A stretch of 64,000 nucleotides of DNA from CBDFHV01 sp965247705 (GCA_965247705.1 CBDFHV010000011.1:17341-81340), one strand, 5' to 3'. Shown: positions 33,125 to 42,835, counted from the first letter of the stretch. Numbers and translations are program-made. Notes: generated from the letters alone by a model not told the origin.

Positions 33125-33727
33125 ATGGCGTCCCGACCACGGCACCTGGTTTTCCCGTTCGTTTTGGCCGCCGCGCTGACCGCGGCGGCCATCGCGCCCG
33201 CCGAAGCGGTTGCGCCCGAATTGCCAATCCGCTTCGGCGGGCCGTTCGAGCTGGTGGACCACACCGGCGCGGCGCGCACGGACAAGGACTTTCGCGGCCG
33301 CCATCTGCTGATCGCCTTCGGCTACACGTCCTGCCCCGACGTCTGTCCGACCACCCTGCAGACCATCGCCGACGCCCTTGACGCCATCGGCCCGCTGGCC
33401 GAGGCGGTGCAGCCCGCCTTCGTTTCCGTCGACCCGGACCGCGACCGTTCCGATGATTTGGCGGACTACGTGGCGGCATTTCATCCGCGTCTCGTCGGCC
33501 TGACCGGAAGCGAAGCCCAAGTGCGGGCCGCGGCCAAGGCCTATCGGGTCCACCGCACCAAGGTGGTTGCCCCGGGTACGGCGCCGGATGACTACCTGGT
33601 CAACCATTCCTCACTGATCTACCTGATGGGGCCCGATGGCAAGTTCGTCACCCTGTTCACCCTACGGACGGACTCGGAAAGCATGGCCGCGACCTTGCGC
33701 AAGTATCTAGCCGGCGCGGCGTCGTAG
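33125..33727 (+). CDS. SCO1/SenC-family copper chaperone
   Basis: A 200-residue exported thioredoxin-fold protein that delivers copper to cytochrome oxidase CuA sites or keeps its thiols reduced. The CxxxC copper site is Cys70-Cys74 (FGYTSCPDVCPTTL) and the third ligand is His161 (DYLVNHSSLIYL), so it appears complete. The signal peptide is about residues 1-28. It is the third gene of the CxxxC operon. No oxidase genes are in the window. Confidence 0.93.
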   Translation: MASRPRHLVFPFVLAAALTAAAIAPAEAVAPELPIRFGGPFELVDHTGAARTDKDFRGRHLLIAFGYTSCPDVCPTTLQTIADALDAIGPLAEAVQPAFVSVDPDRDRSDDLADYVAAFHPRLVGLTGSEAQVRAAAKAYRVHRTKVVAPGTAPDDYLVNHSSLIYLMGPDGKFVTLFTLRTDSESMAATLRKYLAGAAS

Positions 33728-33814
33728 GGGGCCTTCTTGCCGCGGGCCATGAAATCGTCGCCCGCGTGGCGTATGTATGGGGCGGATTCGTACTGAACGC
33801 GGGAGCGACCCCCG

Positions 33815-35062
33815 ATGACCGACAGCCTTGGCCTCTTCCCCCGGCGGAAAAGTATCGCCGTTCGCGTTGGCGATGTGGTGGTGGGCGGCGACGCGCCGAT
33901 CGTTGTCCAGTCCATGACCAACACGGACACCGCCGATGCCGAAGGCACCGCCCGCCAGGTGAAGGCCCTGGCCGAGGCGGGTTCCGAACTGGTGCGCATC
34001 ACCGTCGACACCGAGGACGCCGCCCGGGCCGTGCCCCACATCCGCGACGCGCTGGACCGCATGGACTGCGCCGTGCCCCTGGTGGGAGACTTCCACTACA
34101 ACGGCCACCGGTTGCTGGCCGGCCATCCGGCCTGCGCCGAGGCCTTGGCCAAGTACCGCATCAATCCGGGCAACGTGGGCTTTGGCGAAAAGCGCGACAC
34201 CCAGTTCGCCATGATGATCGAGAAGGCCCTCGAGCACGACCGCCCGGTGCGCATCGGAGTCAACTGGGGCAGCCTTGATCAGGACCTGCTCACCGGCCTG
34301 ATGGACGCCAACGCCAAGACCGCGTCGCCGCAGCCGGCGGACGCGGTCACCCGCGAGGCGCTGGTGCTGTCGGCCCTGAACAGCGCCCAGCAGGCCCAGG
34401 CCATGGGGCTGGGCGCCGACCGCATCATCATTTCGTGCAAGGTCAGCGCGGTGCAGGACCTTATCGGCGTCTACGGCGACCTGGCCGCCCGCTGCGATTA
34501 CGCCCTGCACCTGGGCCTGACCGAGGCGGGCATGGGTTCGAAGGGCATCGTCGCCTCCACCGCCGGGCTTTCCGTCCTGCTGCAGCGGGGAATCGGCGAC
34601 ACCATCCGCATCTCGCTGACGCCCGAGCCGGGTGGCGACCGCACCCGCGAGGTCATCGTCGCCCAGGAGATCCTGCAAACCATGGGCTTGCGGTCCTTCA
34701 CCCCCCTGGTGGCCGCCTGTCCCGGTTGCGGACGCACCACCAGCACCTTCTTCCAAGTGCTGGCCGACCGCATCCAGGGCCACGTGCGCACCCGCATGCC
34801 CGATTGGCGCGAGGCCTATCCGGGCGTCGAGTCCCTTCAGCTTGCGGTCATGGGCTGCATCGTCAACGGCCCCGGGGAAAGCAAGCACGCCGATATCGGC
34901 ATCAGCCTGCCCGGCACCGGCGAACAGCCGTCCGCCCCCGTCTTCATCGACGGTAAGAAGGCGATGACCCTGCGCGGCGACGCCATCGCCGAGGACTTCA
35001 TCCAGATCGTCGAGGACTACGTGGACAAACGCTATGGCCAGCGGCCGGACGCCGCCGATTGA
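33815..35062 (+). CDS. ispG: 4-hydroxy-3-methylbut-2-en-1-yl diphosphate synthase
   Basis: A 415-residue iron-sulfur enzyme of the non-mevalonate isoprenoid pathway that converts MEcPP to HMBPP. Hallmarks are IVVQSMTNTDTADAEGT near the N-terminus, RINPGNVGF, and the cluster cysteines in ACPGCGRTT and VMGCIVNGPGES. Full length. Its last 29 bp overlap the nuclease-like gene. Confidence 0.97.
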   Translation: MTDSLGLFPRRKSIAVRVGDVVVGGDAPIVVQSMTNTDTADAEGTARQVKALAEAGSELVRITVDTEDAARAVPHIRDALDRMDCAVPLVGDFHYNGHRLLAGHPACAEALAKYRINPGNVGFGEKRDTQFAMMIEKALEHDRPVRIGVNWGSLDQDLLTGLMDANAKTASPQPADAVTREALVLSALNSAQQAQAMGLGADRIIISCKVSAVQDLIGVYGDLAARCDYALHLGLTEAGMGSKGIVASTAGLSVLLQRGIGDTIRISLTPEPGGDRTREVIVAQEILQTMGLRSFTPLVAACPGCGRTTSTFFQVLADRIQGHVRTRMPDWREAYPGVESLQLAVMGCIVNGPGESKHADIGISLPGTGEQPSAPVFIDGKKAMTLRGDAIAEDFIQIVEDYVDKRYGQRPDAAD

Positions 35063-35543
35063 CGGTCCCGGCCGCGCCGTTCGGCTGGCGGCCGGCCTAC
35101 TCGCCGCCGTCCTGCTGACCGCCGCCGGCGAGGTGGCGGAAGGTCCCGCCGAGGCGGTAAGCGGCGAGAGCCTGATCGTCGGCGGCCGCCTCTTTTGCCT
35201 CCAGGGCATCGACGCCCCCGAGCAAGGCCAGACCTGCCGCAATTCCACGGGCAAAGAGTATAACTGCGGCGAGGTCTCGCGCACCGCCCTGATCGACCTG
35301 GTTATCGGCGCCCGCGTTCGCTGCGTCGCCTCCGGTCCCTTGCGCCAGGGGTGTCAGATGGCCCGCTGCGGCGTCGACGGTTACGACCTGTCGCAAGGCA
35401 TGGTCTACACCGGCTGGGCCCTGGCCGATCCCCAGTCCGGCGGCCGCTACCGGGGACTTCAGGAAGAGGCGCGGGGCGACAAGCGGGGCCTGTGGCGGGG
35501 CCGGTCTTTCCAGACCCCCTGGGAATGGCGCGCCAACCGATAA
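35034..35543 (+). CDS. Exported thermonuclease-like (SNase-fold) protein
   Basis: A 169-residue protein with a hydrophobic leader (RLAAGLLAAVLLTAAG) and a staphylococcal-nuclease-like core: LFCLQGIDAPEQGQTC, SRTALIDLVIGARVRC, GYDLSQGMVYTGWALAD, RYRGLQEEARGDKRGLW. The usual active-site Arg of nucleases after APE is not obvious (Gln-Gly-Gln here), so enzymatic activity is uncertain. Four extra cysteines may form disulfides in the periplasm. It starts inside the end of ispG. Confidence 0.83.
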   Translation: MASGRTPPIDGPGRAVRLAAGLLAAVLLTAAGEVAEGPAEAVSGESLIVGGRLFCLQGIDAPEQGQTCRNSTGKEYNCGEVSRTALIDLVIGARVRCVASGPLRQGCQMARCGVDGYDLSQGMVYTGWALADPQSGGRYRGLQEEARGDKRGLWRGRSFQTPWEWRANR

Positions 35544-35573
35544 TTCGCTCCACACCCTTACGAAGGAGATCCC

Positions 35574-36038
35574 ATGCGAATCCTGACGGTTTTTGTCCTC
35601 GCCGCCCTGGCCCTCGCCGATCCGGTCCGGGCGGAAAACCCGACGCCTCATTCGGGTACCCAGGCGATGGACACAGGCAAGCCCTACGGCGCCTATGTCA
35701 AGAACCTGCTGGCCGCCATCAAGGGCAACAAGATGGGCGTTGTCGCTCACGCCTGCGCCACCTGCGGGGCCAAGAACATCGGGGTCACCATCCCCGGCAA
35801 CGAAGTGATCATGATCTTCCACCCGCGCTTCGCGGTGCGCATGTTGAAAGCCAGCGTACCAGCGGGGATGGAGGCGCCGCTACGGCTCTACGTGACCGAG
35901 AACAAGGACGGCACCGCCCGCCTGACCTACCGGCTGCCAAGCCACGTCTTCGGCGCCTACAAGGTGGCCGCCCTTGACGACATGGCCACGGAACTGGACG
36001 CCATCGTCGCCAAGATCGTCGCCGACGCGGGGGGCTGA
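35574..36038 (+). CDS. Exported DUF302-like protein
   Basis: A 154-residue protein with a signal peptide (LTVFVLAALALADPVRA). The mature part has AHACATCGAKNIGVTIPGNE and then the DUF302 pattern IFHPRFAVRMLKASVPAG, MEAPLRLYVTENKDGTARL, TYRLPSHVFGAYK. DUF302 proteins are common beside sulfur- and redox-related genes; function unknown. Good Shine-Dalgarno (GAAGGAGA) before ATG 35574. 12 bp upstream of the YeeE/YedE transporter, so co-transcribed. Confidence 0.83.
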   Translation: MRILTVFVLAALALADPVRAENPTPHSGTQAMDTGKPYGAYVKNLLAAIKGNKMGVVAHACATCGAKNIGVTIPGNEVIMIFHPRFAVRMLKASVPAGMEAPLRLYVTENKDGTARLTYRLPSHVFGAYKVAALDDMATELDAIVAKIVADAGG

Positions 36039-36050
36039 ACAGGCAAACCC

Positions 36051-37223
36051 ATGACCACGTCGAGCCTTGCCCGTCCGGCCATTCAGTGGCCGGTCCTGCT
36101 GCCGGCGATGGCCGGAAGCCTGCTGCTGTGGGCGGTCGTGATGACCAACGACGGGCGACGGGCGGCCCTGTTCGTCATCGGTATAGGCATGGGCGTCAGT
36201 CTCTATCACGCCACCTTCGGCTTCACCGCCGCCTATCGGCGGGCGGTCACCGAAGGCGACGTGTCCGGCGTGATCGCCCAGGTGGTCATGCTGGCCCTTG
36301 CCGTCCTTCTGTTCGCGCCGGTGCTGTCGTGGCCGGAAGTATTCGGCAACGCACGCTCCGGCGCCTTGGCGCCGGTCAGCCTTTCCATGGGGCTGGGCGC
36401 GTTCCTGTTCGGCATCGGCATGCAGGTCGGCGGCGCCTGTGCCTCGGGGACTCTCTATACGGCCGGCGGCGGCAGCCCGCGGATGATCCTGGTGCTGGTC
36501 TTCTTCTGTATCGGCGGCTTCTGGGCCAGCCTGCACATGGACTGGTGGCAGACGTTGCCGGGTGTGGGCGTGGTCTCCCTGACCGAACTGTGGGGCGGTC
36601 CCGTGGCGGTGGTGGCGCAGCTTGTTGTCCTGGGTTTGATTCCCCTGGCGCTCATTCTCCTCGGCGGCCGCATCCGGCGGCCTCTGTGGTGGGCCGGAGA
36701 TTTTAAGCCCCAGGAGCTGCTGCGCGGGCCATGGCCCCTGCTGCTGAGCGCCGGGCTGTTGGCCCTCTTTAACCTGGCGACGCTGCTGATCGCCGGTCAC
36801 CCCTGGTCCATCACCTGGGCCTTTACCCTGTGGGCGGCCAAGGGCGCGGCCCTGATCGGCTGGGACCCGGTCACCAGCCCGTTCTGGGCCGACGGCTTTC
36901 CAGCCCGCGCCCTGGCGGCACCGGTCCTCTCCGACACCACCTCGGTGATGAACTTCGGCATTATTCTGGGCGCGCTGGCGGCCGCGGCCCTGGCTGGAAA
37001 GGTAAAGCCCAAGGCCCGCCTGCCGGGACGATCCCTCGCGGCGGCGGTCCTCGGCGGCCTGATGCTGGGCTACGGTGCCCGCCTGGCCTATGGCTGCAAC
37101 ATCGGCGCCTTTTTCAGCGGCGTCGCCTCGGCCAGCCTCCATGGCTGGGTGTGGATCGTCTGCGCCCTGGGCGGCACCGTCATCGGTATCCGGCTGCGGC
37201 GTTTCTTCCGGTTGGAAGGCTAG
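36051..37223 (+). CDS. YeeE/YedE-family (TsuA-like) sulfur transporter
   Basis: A 390-residue inner-membrane protein with about nine to ten helices. The two internal repeats each carry the conserved cysteine motif, GGACASGTLYTAGGG and LAYGCNIGAFFSGVAS, which in TsuA passes thiosulfate along cysteines. The likely substrate is thiosulfate or a related sulfur compound. Its partner is the exported DUF302 protein. The stop overlaps the UbiH-type gene by 4 bp, convergent. Confidence 0.9.
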   Translation: MTTSSLARPAIQWPVLLPAMAGSLLLWAVVMTNDGRRAALFVIGIGMGVSLYHATFGFTAAYRRAVTEGDVSGVIAQVVMLALAVLLFAPVLSWPEVFGNARSGALAPVSLSMGLGAFLFGIGMQVGGACASGTLYTAGGGSPRMILVLVFFCIGGFWASLHMDWWQTLPGVGVVSLTELWGGPVAVVAQLVVLGLIPLALILLGGRIRRPLWWAGDFKPQELLRGPWPLLLSAGLLALFNLATLLIAGHPWSITWAFTLWAAKGAALIGWDPVTSPFWADGFPARALAAPVLSDTTSVMNFGIILGALAAAALAGKVKPKARLPGRSLAAAVLGGLMLGYGARLAYGCNIGAFFSGVASASLHGWVWIVCALGGTVIGIRLRRFFRLEG

Positions 37224-38455
37224 AGGGCGGCCCCCGATACCAATCGGGGCAGATCACCGGCTAGCCCCATGGCCTGCTGGACCAGGTGCCGCTTCAACAT
37301 CGGCATCCGGTCGACGGCGGCCATGCCCACCCGGCGGGCGGCCCGCAGAAGCCCCAGGTCGTTGGAGAACAGCCGATTGATGCCGTCGGTGGAGGCCGCC
37401 ATCAAGGCGTTGTCGAACCGCCGCCAGCGGCCGAAACGGCTGACCACCGCCGTTGACCCGATATCCAGGCCGAGCCGGTGGGCATCGACCACCACTTCCG
37501 CCAGGGCGGCGGCGTCGCGGATGCCCATGTTCAGGCCCTGGCCGGCCAGGGGATGGATGACATGGGCCGCGTCGCCGATCAGGGCCAGGCGCCGGGCCAC
37601 GGGCCGTTCGGCGAACTGGAGACCCAGGGGGTAGGACCAACGGGGGCCGACGAGCCGCAACGCGCCCAGAAAATCGCCGAACCGCTCCGCCACCGCCGCC
37701 AGAAAGGCTTCGTCGTCGAGAGCCAGAAAGGCGGGGGCCCGCTCGGCCCGTTCGGTCCACACGATGGAACAATGCCGGCCCGACAGGGGCAGGATGGCGA
37801 AGGGGCCGGAGGGCAGGAATCGCTCGTGGGCCACACAGCCGTGGTCCCGCTTATGACCGATGGTGCAAACGATGGCCGTCTGGTCGTAGGACCAGCCCGA
37901 AACCCGAAGCCCCGCCGACCGCCGGGTCCAGGAGTTGCGTCCGTCCGCACCCACCGCCAGGCGCGCCCGAATGCGCCGGCCATCCTCAAGGGTGGCGGTG
38001 ACCCCGTGCTCGCCCCGTTCGAGGGCCTCAAGCCGCGCCGGGGCCAGCACGTCGACCCGCCCCAGGCCGGCCAGGCGTTCGGCGATGGCACGGCCCAGGA
38101 AGCGGGCTTCCACCATGAAGCCGAACGGCGCCCCGGCGAGGGCCTGGTGGTCGTAGTGGAGGTGCAGCGGCGACTCCCCGTCCGACACCCGGATGTGATC
38201 GATGGGCGCCGGCGCCTCGGGCAGGGCATCCCACAGGCCTACTCCCTCCAGCACCCGCCGGGAACCGAGCGCGATGGCATAGGCCCGCCCGTCGAAGGTG
38301 TCCGGCGGGGCAATTCGGGGGTCACGTACATCCACCACGACCGTCGGCACGCCGGCGCCGTCGAAGGCGGCGGCAAGCACCGCGCCCACGGGGCCGCCGC
38401 CGATCAGCAGGACGGCGGTGTCGATGGTGCGCTTGCGGGATGCCGGGCGAGCCAT
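37220..38455 (-). CDS. UbiH/COQ6-family FAD-dependent hydroxylase
   Basis: A 411-residue flavin monooxygenase of the ubiquinone-ring hydroxylase family. The FAD motifs are VLLIGGGPVGAVLAAAF at the N-terminus and RLALIGDAAHVIHPLAGQGLN near the middle-to-end; the ADGRNS segment is the DG motif. It hydroxylates the aromatic ring during ubiquinone synthesis, at which position cannot be told. It is divergent from the aminotransferase gene. Confidence 0.9.
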   Translation of the reverse strand: MARPASRKRTIDTAVLLIGGGPVGAVLAAAFDGAGVPTVVVDVRDPRIAPPDTFDGRAYAIALGSRRVLEGVGLWDALPEAPAPIDHIRVSDGESPLHLHYDHQALAGAPFGFMVEARFLGRAIAERLAGLGRVDVLAPARLEALERGEHGVTATLEDGRRIRARLAVGADGRNSWTRRSAGLRVSGWSYDQTAIVCTIGHKRDHGCVAHERFLPSGPFAILPLSGRHCSIVWTERAERAPAFLALDDEAFLAAVAERFGDFLGALRLVGPRWSYPLGLQFAERPVARRLALIGDAAHVIHPLAGQGLNMGIRDAAALAEVVVDAHRLGLDIGSTAVVSRFGRWRRFDNALMAASTDGINRLFSNDLGLLRAARRVGMAAVDRMPMLKRHLVQQAMGLAGDLPRLVSGAAL

Positions 38456-38585
38456 GGCAGGTCCTTCCCATGATTTCGAAGGGAAGTCCACCCGGGCCAC
38501 GGGGGTCGTGACCGCGGTGGTCTGTTGGGGCGTGATGTCATACGTTCGGCCGGCGATCGGCCAACACCGGGAGGGCACGGACCCC

Positions 38586-39776
38586 ATGCTCAACAGCCGA
38601 CTCGACGCGCTTACCGATTTCCCCTTTCAGCGCCTGCGGGAGCTGCTTGAGGGGGTCGCGCCGCCGCCGGAACTCGAGCCCCTCTCCCTGTCCATCGGCG
38701 AACCCCAGCACACGCCGCCGGCGCTGATCGCCGACACCCTCGCCGCCAACGCCCACCTGTGGGGCAAGTATCCACCGGTGGAGGGCACTCCCGATCTGCG
38801 CCAGGCCATCGCCGAATGGCTGACCCGGCGCTACGGCCTCGCCGCCGGGGCGGTGGATCCGGATCGCCACGTGCTGCCCGTGGCCGGCACCCGCGAGGCC
38901 CTGTTCCTGGCCGGCCTGCTGACGGTGGCGCCGGAAAAGGGCGGCGGGCGGCCGGTGGTGCTGGTGCCCAACCCCCTCTACCACGTCTATATCGGTGCGG
39001 CGGTGCTGTCGGGGGCCGAGCCGCTGCTGATGGATACGGGGCCGCACAACGGCTACCTGCCGGACCTGGAGGCAATCCCGCAAGATGTCATGGACCGGGT
39101 GGCCATGATCTTTCTCTGCACGCCGTCCAACCCCCAGGGCGCGGTGGCCGACCTGAACTACCTGACCCGGGCGGTGGAACTGGCCCGCCGCCACGACGCC
39201 GTTCTGATCTGCGACGAATGCTACGCCGAGATTTACGACCGCGCCCCCCCGGCGGGAGCGCTTCAAGCTTGCGCGAGTCTCGGCGAAAGTTTCGACAACG
39301 TAATGGTCTTCCATTCCCTGTCCAAGCGTTCCAGCGCCGCCGGGCTCAGGAGCGGCTTCGTGGCTGGGGACGCCGCGCTGATGCGCGATTTTCGCCGGCT
39401 ACGGAGCTACGGCGGCCCCACCATCCCCATGCCCGTCATGGCCGCCAGCGCCGCCCTGTGGCGCGAAGAAAGCCACGTGACCGCCAACCGCGACCTCTAT
39501 CGCCGAAAGTTCGATCTGGCCGAACAGCGGCTGGCGGGAAAGTTCGATTTCTATCGCCCCCGTGGTGGGTTCTTTTTGTGGCTGAACGTCGACGATGGGG
39601 AAGCCGCGGCGCGAAAGCTGTGGGCCGAGGCCGCGGTGCGGGTGCTGCCCGGCGCCTACGTGTCCCGCGCCGATGAAGCCGGCAACAACCCCGGAACCCC
39701 CTTCATCCGGGTGGCGCTGGTGGGCGATCCGGACAGCACTTCCGAGGCTCTGGGGCGAATCGTTAACACGTTGTAA
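38586..39776 (+). CDS. Succinyldiaminopimelate aminotransferase-like (DapC type)
   Basis: A 396-residue fold-type I, class I/II aminotransferase. The PLP lysine is in FHSLSKRSSAAGLRSGF, cofactor contacts are in FLCTPSNPQGAV and ICDECYAEIYD. The N-terminal NSRLDALTDFPFQRLRELL is characteristic of alphaproteobacterial DapC, which makes succinyl-diaminopimelate for lysine and peptidoglycan. The pathway's dapD is in the same window at 58473-59318. The start is ATG 38586; the frame upstream is out of the family. Confidence 0.87.
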   Translation: MLNSRLDALTDFPFQRLRELLEGVAPPPELEPLSLSIGEPQHTPPALIADTLAANAHLWGKYPPVEGTPDLRQAIAEWLTRRYGLAAGAVDPDRHVLPVAGTREALFLAGLLTVAPEKGGGRPVVLVPNPLYHVYIGAAVLSGAEPLLMDTGPHNGYLPDLEAIPQDVMDRVAMIFLCTPSNPQGAVADLNYLTRAVELARRHDAVLICDECYAEIYDRAPPAGALQACASLGESFDNVMVFHSLSKRSSAAGLRSGFVAGDAALMRDFRRLRSYGGPTIPMPVMAASAALWREESHVTANRDLYRRKFDLAEQRLAGKFDFYRPRGGFFLWLNVDDGEAAARKLWAEAAVRVLPGAYVSRADEAGNNPGTPFIRVALVGDPDSTSEALGRIVNTL

Positions 39777-39800
39777 AGACTGCCGGCCCTAGGATTCCCC

Positions 39801-42155
39801 ATGGCCCGGATAACCAGCCATGCCGGCGGACCGCCGATTCTGCCGCGGGGAACGGGGCCCTTCTTCCGTCGACGTTTGACGGAGGCGGGCGGCCTCACGC
39901 TCGTGGCCACGGGTCTGGCGCTGTTCGCCGCTCTCGTCAGCTATGCGCCCAGCGATCCGTCGATCAACACGGCGGGCGGCGGCGGTGTGCAGAACTGGTT
40001 GGGCGCCCCCGGCGCAATCGTCGCCGATGTGTTGTTGCAGGGCCTGGGCCTGGCCGCGGCCCTGCCCGCCGTTGTCCTCGCGGCCTGGGGTCTGCGCCTG
40101 TTTCATGCCCGGCCCCCCGGCGCCCTGATTTGGCGCCTGGGCAGTTTGCTGGCGGCGATGAGTCTTTTAGCGGCGGGTTTGAGCGTCCTGCCCCGTCCCC
40201 AATTCTGGCCTTTCGTGTCGCCCCTGGGGGGCGCTGGGGGCACGGTAGCGCGCGACTTCCTCCACGGTGCCGTGGGCATGGTGGGGCAGGGCCTGGCCGA
40301 TTGGACTCTGGCGCTGCTCTGCGCTGTGTTGAGCGCGGCACTCATGGTCTTTGCACTGGGCCTGGCGGGGACCGACTGGGCGGCGGCGGTTGGCGCCGTG
40401 GGGCGCGGCGCCCGTGCCTTGGTCGGGGTTGCCCGCCGGTGGGCCATCGACCTGCGGGGGACCGCGAAAGTGCGGGAACGGCGGGAGCCGTGGCTGATCG
40501 GCGATCGCGAGACAAGTGGAGAACCGCCGAAAGTACGCGATCCCGATCCCTCGCGCCCAGGCCGGGTGGCCGAATCGGCACCTGGTCCCCGCCCGGCGCG
40601 CAAACCCGCCGCCGAGCGCCAGGGCCGGCTGGATCTGGAAGAACAACGGGGTTTCCGGCCGCCGCCGGCGGAATTGCTGGACTCGCCGGCGGCAAACCCG
40701 ACCCACACCCAAACGGACCGGGACTCCCTGGAGCAGAACGCGCGTCTGCTGGAGTCGGTGCTGCAGGACTTCGGGGTCCGCGGCGACATCGTCAAGGTGC
40801 GCCCCGGGCCGGTGGTCACCCTCTACGAACTGGAACCGGCGCCGGGCACCAAGAGCGCCCGGGTGATCGCCCTGGCCGACGATATTGCCCGCTCCATGAG
40901 CGCGCTCTCGGTGCGGATCGCCCTGATTCCCGGGCGCAACGTCATCGGCCTGGAACTGCCCAACGCCGGGCGGGACACCGTTCATTTGCGCGAACTGCTG
41001 GATTCGAACGCCTTCGAGCGGGCGGCGGGCAAGCTGACCCTGGCGTTGGGCAAGGACATCGGCGGCACGCCGGTATTGGCCGATCTGGCGCGCATGCCCC
41101 ACCTGCTGATCGCCGGCACCACCGGCTCGGGCAAGTCGGTGGGCATGAACGCCATGATCCTGACCCTGCTCTACAAGTTCGCGCCCGAGACCTGCCGCCT
41201 GATCATGATCGATCCCAAGATGCTGGAACTTTCGGTCTACGAAGGCATTCCCCACCTGCTGTGCCCGGTCGTCACCGAGCCGGCGAAGGCGATCCTGGCC
41301 TTGAAATGGGCGGTGCGGGAGATGGAGGACCGCTACCGGGCCATGTCGCAGCTCGGCGTGCGCAACATCGCCGGCTACAACGCCCGCATCGAGGCGGCCC
41401 TGAAGAAGGGCGAGATTCTCACCCGGCAGGTGCAGACCGGCTTCGACTCCGAGACCGGCCGCCCAGTGATCGAGGAACAGCCCCTGCACATGGAGCCGCT
41501 TCCGTTCATCGTCGTCGTGGTCGACGAAATGGCGGACCTGATGTTGGTGGCGGGCAAGGACATCGAAGGCGCGGTCCAGCGCCTGGCCCAGATGGCCCGC
41601 GCCGCCGGCATCCACCTGATCATGGCGACCCAGCGGCCTTCGGTGGACGTGATCACCGGCACCATCAAGGCCAACTTCCCCACCCGCATCAGCTTCCAGG
41701 TCACCTCCAAGATCGACAGTCGCACCATCCTCGGCGAATCCGGCGCCGAACAGCTTCTGGGCCAGGGCGATATGCTCTACATGGCCGGCGGCGGCCGGAT
41801 CACCCGGGTGCACGGCCCATTCGTGTCCGACGAGGAAGTGGAGCGGGTGGTGGCCCACCTGAAGTCCACCGGAGAACCGGAATATCTGGACGCCGTGACC
41901 GAAGAAACCGACAATGCCGATCCCCTGACCGTGGTGCCGTCGGGCGACTCCGGGGACACATTGTTCGACGAAGCCGTGGAACTGGTGGCCCGGGAAGGAA
42001 AGGTCTCCACCAGCTTCATTCAACGGTATCTGCAGATCGGCTACAATCGCGCCGCGCGCATCGTCGAACGGATGGAGGCCGAAGGCATGATCAGCAAGGC
42101 AGACCGGGTGGGTCGCCGGGAAGTCCTGGTGGGCCGGGGCGAACGGGGCGAGTGA
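39801..42155 (+). CDS. ftsK: DNA translocase FtsK
   Basis: A 784-residue divisome protein that anchors at the septum and pumps chromosome ends to the dif site. About four membrane helices lie within residues 30-200, then a short Pro/Arg-rich linker. The ATPase has Walker A LIAGTTGSGKSVGMNAM (about 436-452) and Walker B FIVVVVDEMADLML. The DNA-reading gamma winged helix is at the end (QRYLQIGYNRAARIVERME). It is the first gene of the ftsK-lolA-xthA string. Confidence 0.96.
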   Translation: MARITSHAGGPPILPRGTGPFFRRRLTEAGGLTLVATGLALFAALVSYAPSDPSINTAGGGGVQNWLGAPGAIVADVLLQGLGLAAALPAVVLAAWGLRLFHARPPGALIWRLGSLLAAMSLLAAGLSVLPRPQFWPFVSPLGGAGGTVARDFLHGAVGMVGQGLADWTLALLCAVLSAALMVFALGLAGTDWAAAVGAVGRGARALVGVARRWAIDLRGTAKVRERREPWLIGDRETSGEPPKVRDPDPSRPGRVAESAPGPRPARKPAAERQGRLDLEEQRGFRPPPAELLDSPAANPTHTQTDRDSLEQNARLLESVLQDFGVRGDIVKVRPGPVVTLYELEPAPGTKSARVIALADDIARSMSALSVRIALIPGRNVIGLELPNAGRDTVHLRELLDSNAFERAAGKLTLALGKDIGGTPVLADLARMPHLLIAGTTGSGKSVGMNAMILTLLYKFAPETCRLIMIDPKMLELSVYEGIPHLLCPVVTEPAKAILALKWAVREMEDRYRAMSQLGVRNIAGYNARIEAALKKGEILTRQVQTGFDSETGRPVIEEQPLHMEPLPFIVVVVDEMADLMLVAGKDIEGAVQRLAQMARAAGIHLIMATQRPSVDVITGTIKANFPTRISFQVTSKIDSRTILGESGAEQLLGQGDMLYMAGGGRITRVHGPFVSDEEVERVVAHLKSTGEPEYLDAVTEETDNADPLTVVPSGDSGDTLFDEAVELVAREGKVSTSFIQRYLQIGYNRAARIVERMEAEGMISKADRVGRREVLVGRGERGE

Positions 42156-42168
42156 CCGGCCGAACACC

Positions 42169-42822
42169 GTGACGTTGTGGGTCGATCTCTGGCCGGTGGC
42201 GCGTCGTTTGCCGACGCTTTGCCTGGTCCTTGTCCTCGGCCTTGTGGCTGCCGCTCCCGGATGGTCCGCCCAGGCGCTGACGCCCCAGGACCAGGCGGAT
42301 CTCAAGCGCATCGAGTCCTACTTCCGGACCATCGACACGGTGGAGGCCCGGTTCGTGCAAATGGCCTCCAACGGGTCCTTCGCCGAGGGCACGATATACA
42401 TCGACCGCCCGGGGCGCATGCGCATCGATTATGCCCCGCCGTTGCCGGTGGAGATCGTCGCCGACGGAACGTGGCTGATCTATCACGACAAGAAGCTGGG
42501 CCAGGTGAGCCATCTGTGGCTTTCCTCGACACCAGCGGGAATATTGCTGAAAGAGGACTTCGCCTTTGGCGACGACATCGTGGTCACCGGGTTCGAGCGA
42601 GGACCGGGCACCATGCGAGTCACGGTGGTGAAGCCCGACGATCCAGCCGCCGGCAGTCTGACCCTGGTGTTCTCCAACAAGCCTCTGATCCTGCGCAAAT
42701 GGGTGATCGTGGACGCCCTGGGAATCGAGACCTCGGTGACACTTATCAACGCCCGCTTCGGCGGCGCCCTGGATTCCGAACTGTTCCGGTTTAAAGCTCC
42801 CGACACTTCATCGAACGATTAG
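42169..42822 (+). CDS. Outer-membrane lipoprotein carrier LolA-like
   Basis: A 217-residue periplasmic protein. Signal peptide LPTLCLVLVLGLVAAAPGWS; mature part with IESYFRTIDTVEARFVQMA, GTIYIDRPGRMRIDYAPP and LLKEDFAF, the usual LolA layout. It ferries lipoproteins from LolCDE to the outer membrane. It starts at GTG 42169, 13 bp after ftsK, the conserved order in this bacterial group. Confidence 0.9.
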   Translation: MTLWVDLWPVARRLPTLCLVLVLGLVAAAPGWSAQALTPQDQADLKRIESYFRTIDTVEARFVQMASNGSFAEGTIYIDRPGRMRIDYAPPLPVEIVADGTWLIYHDKKLGQVSHLWLSSTPAGILLKEDFAFGDDIVVTGFERGPGTMRVTVVKPDDPAAGSLTLVFSNKPLILRKWVIVDALGIETSVTLINARFGGALDSELFRFKAPDTSSND

Positions 42823-42835
42823 CCGGCCGATCGTC

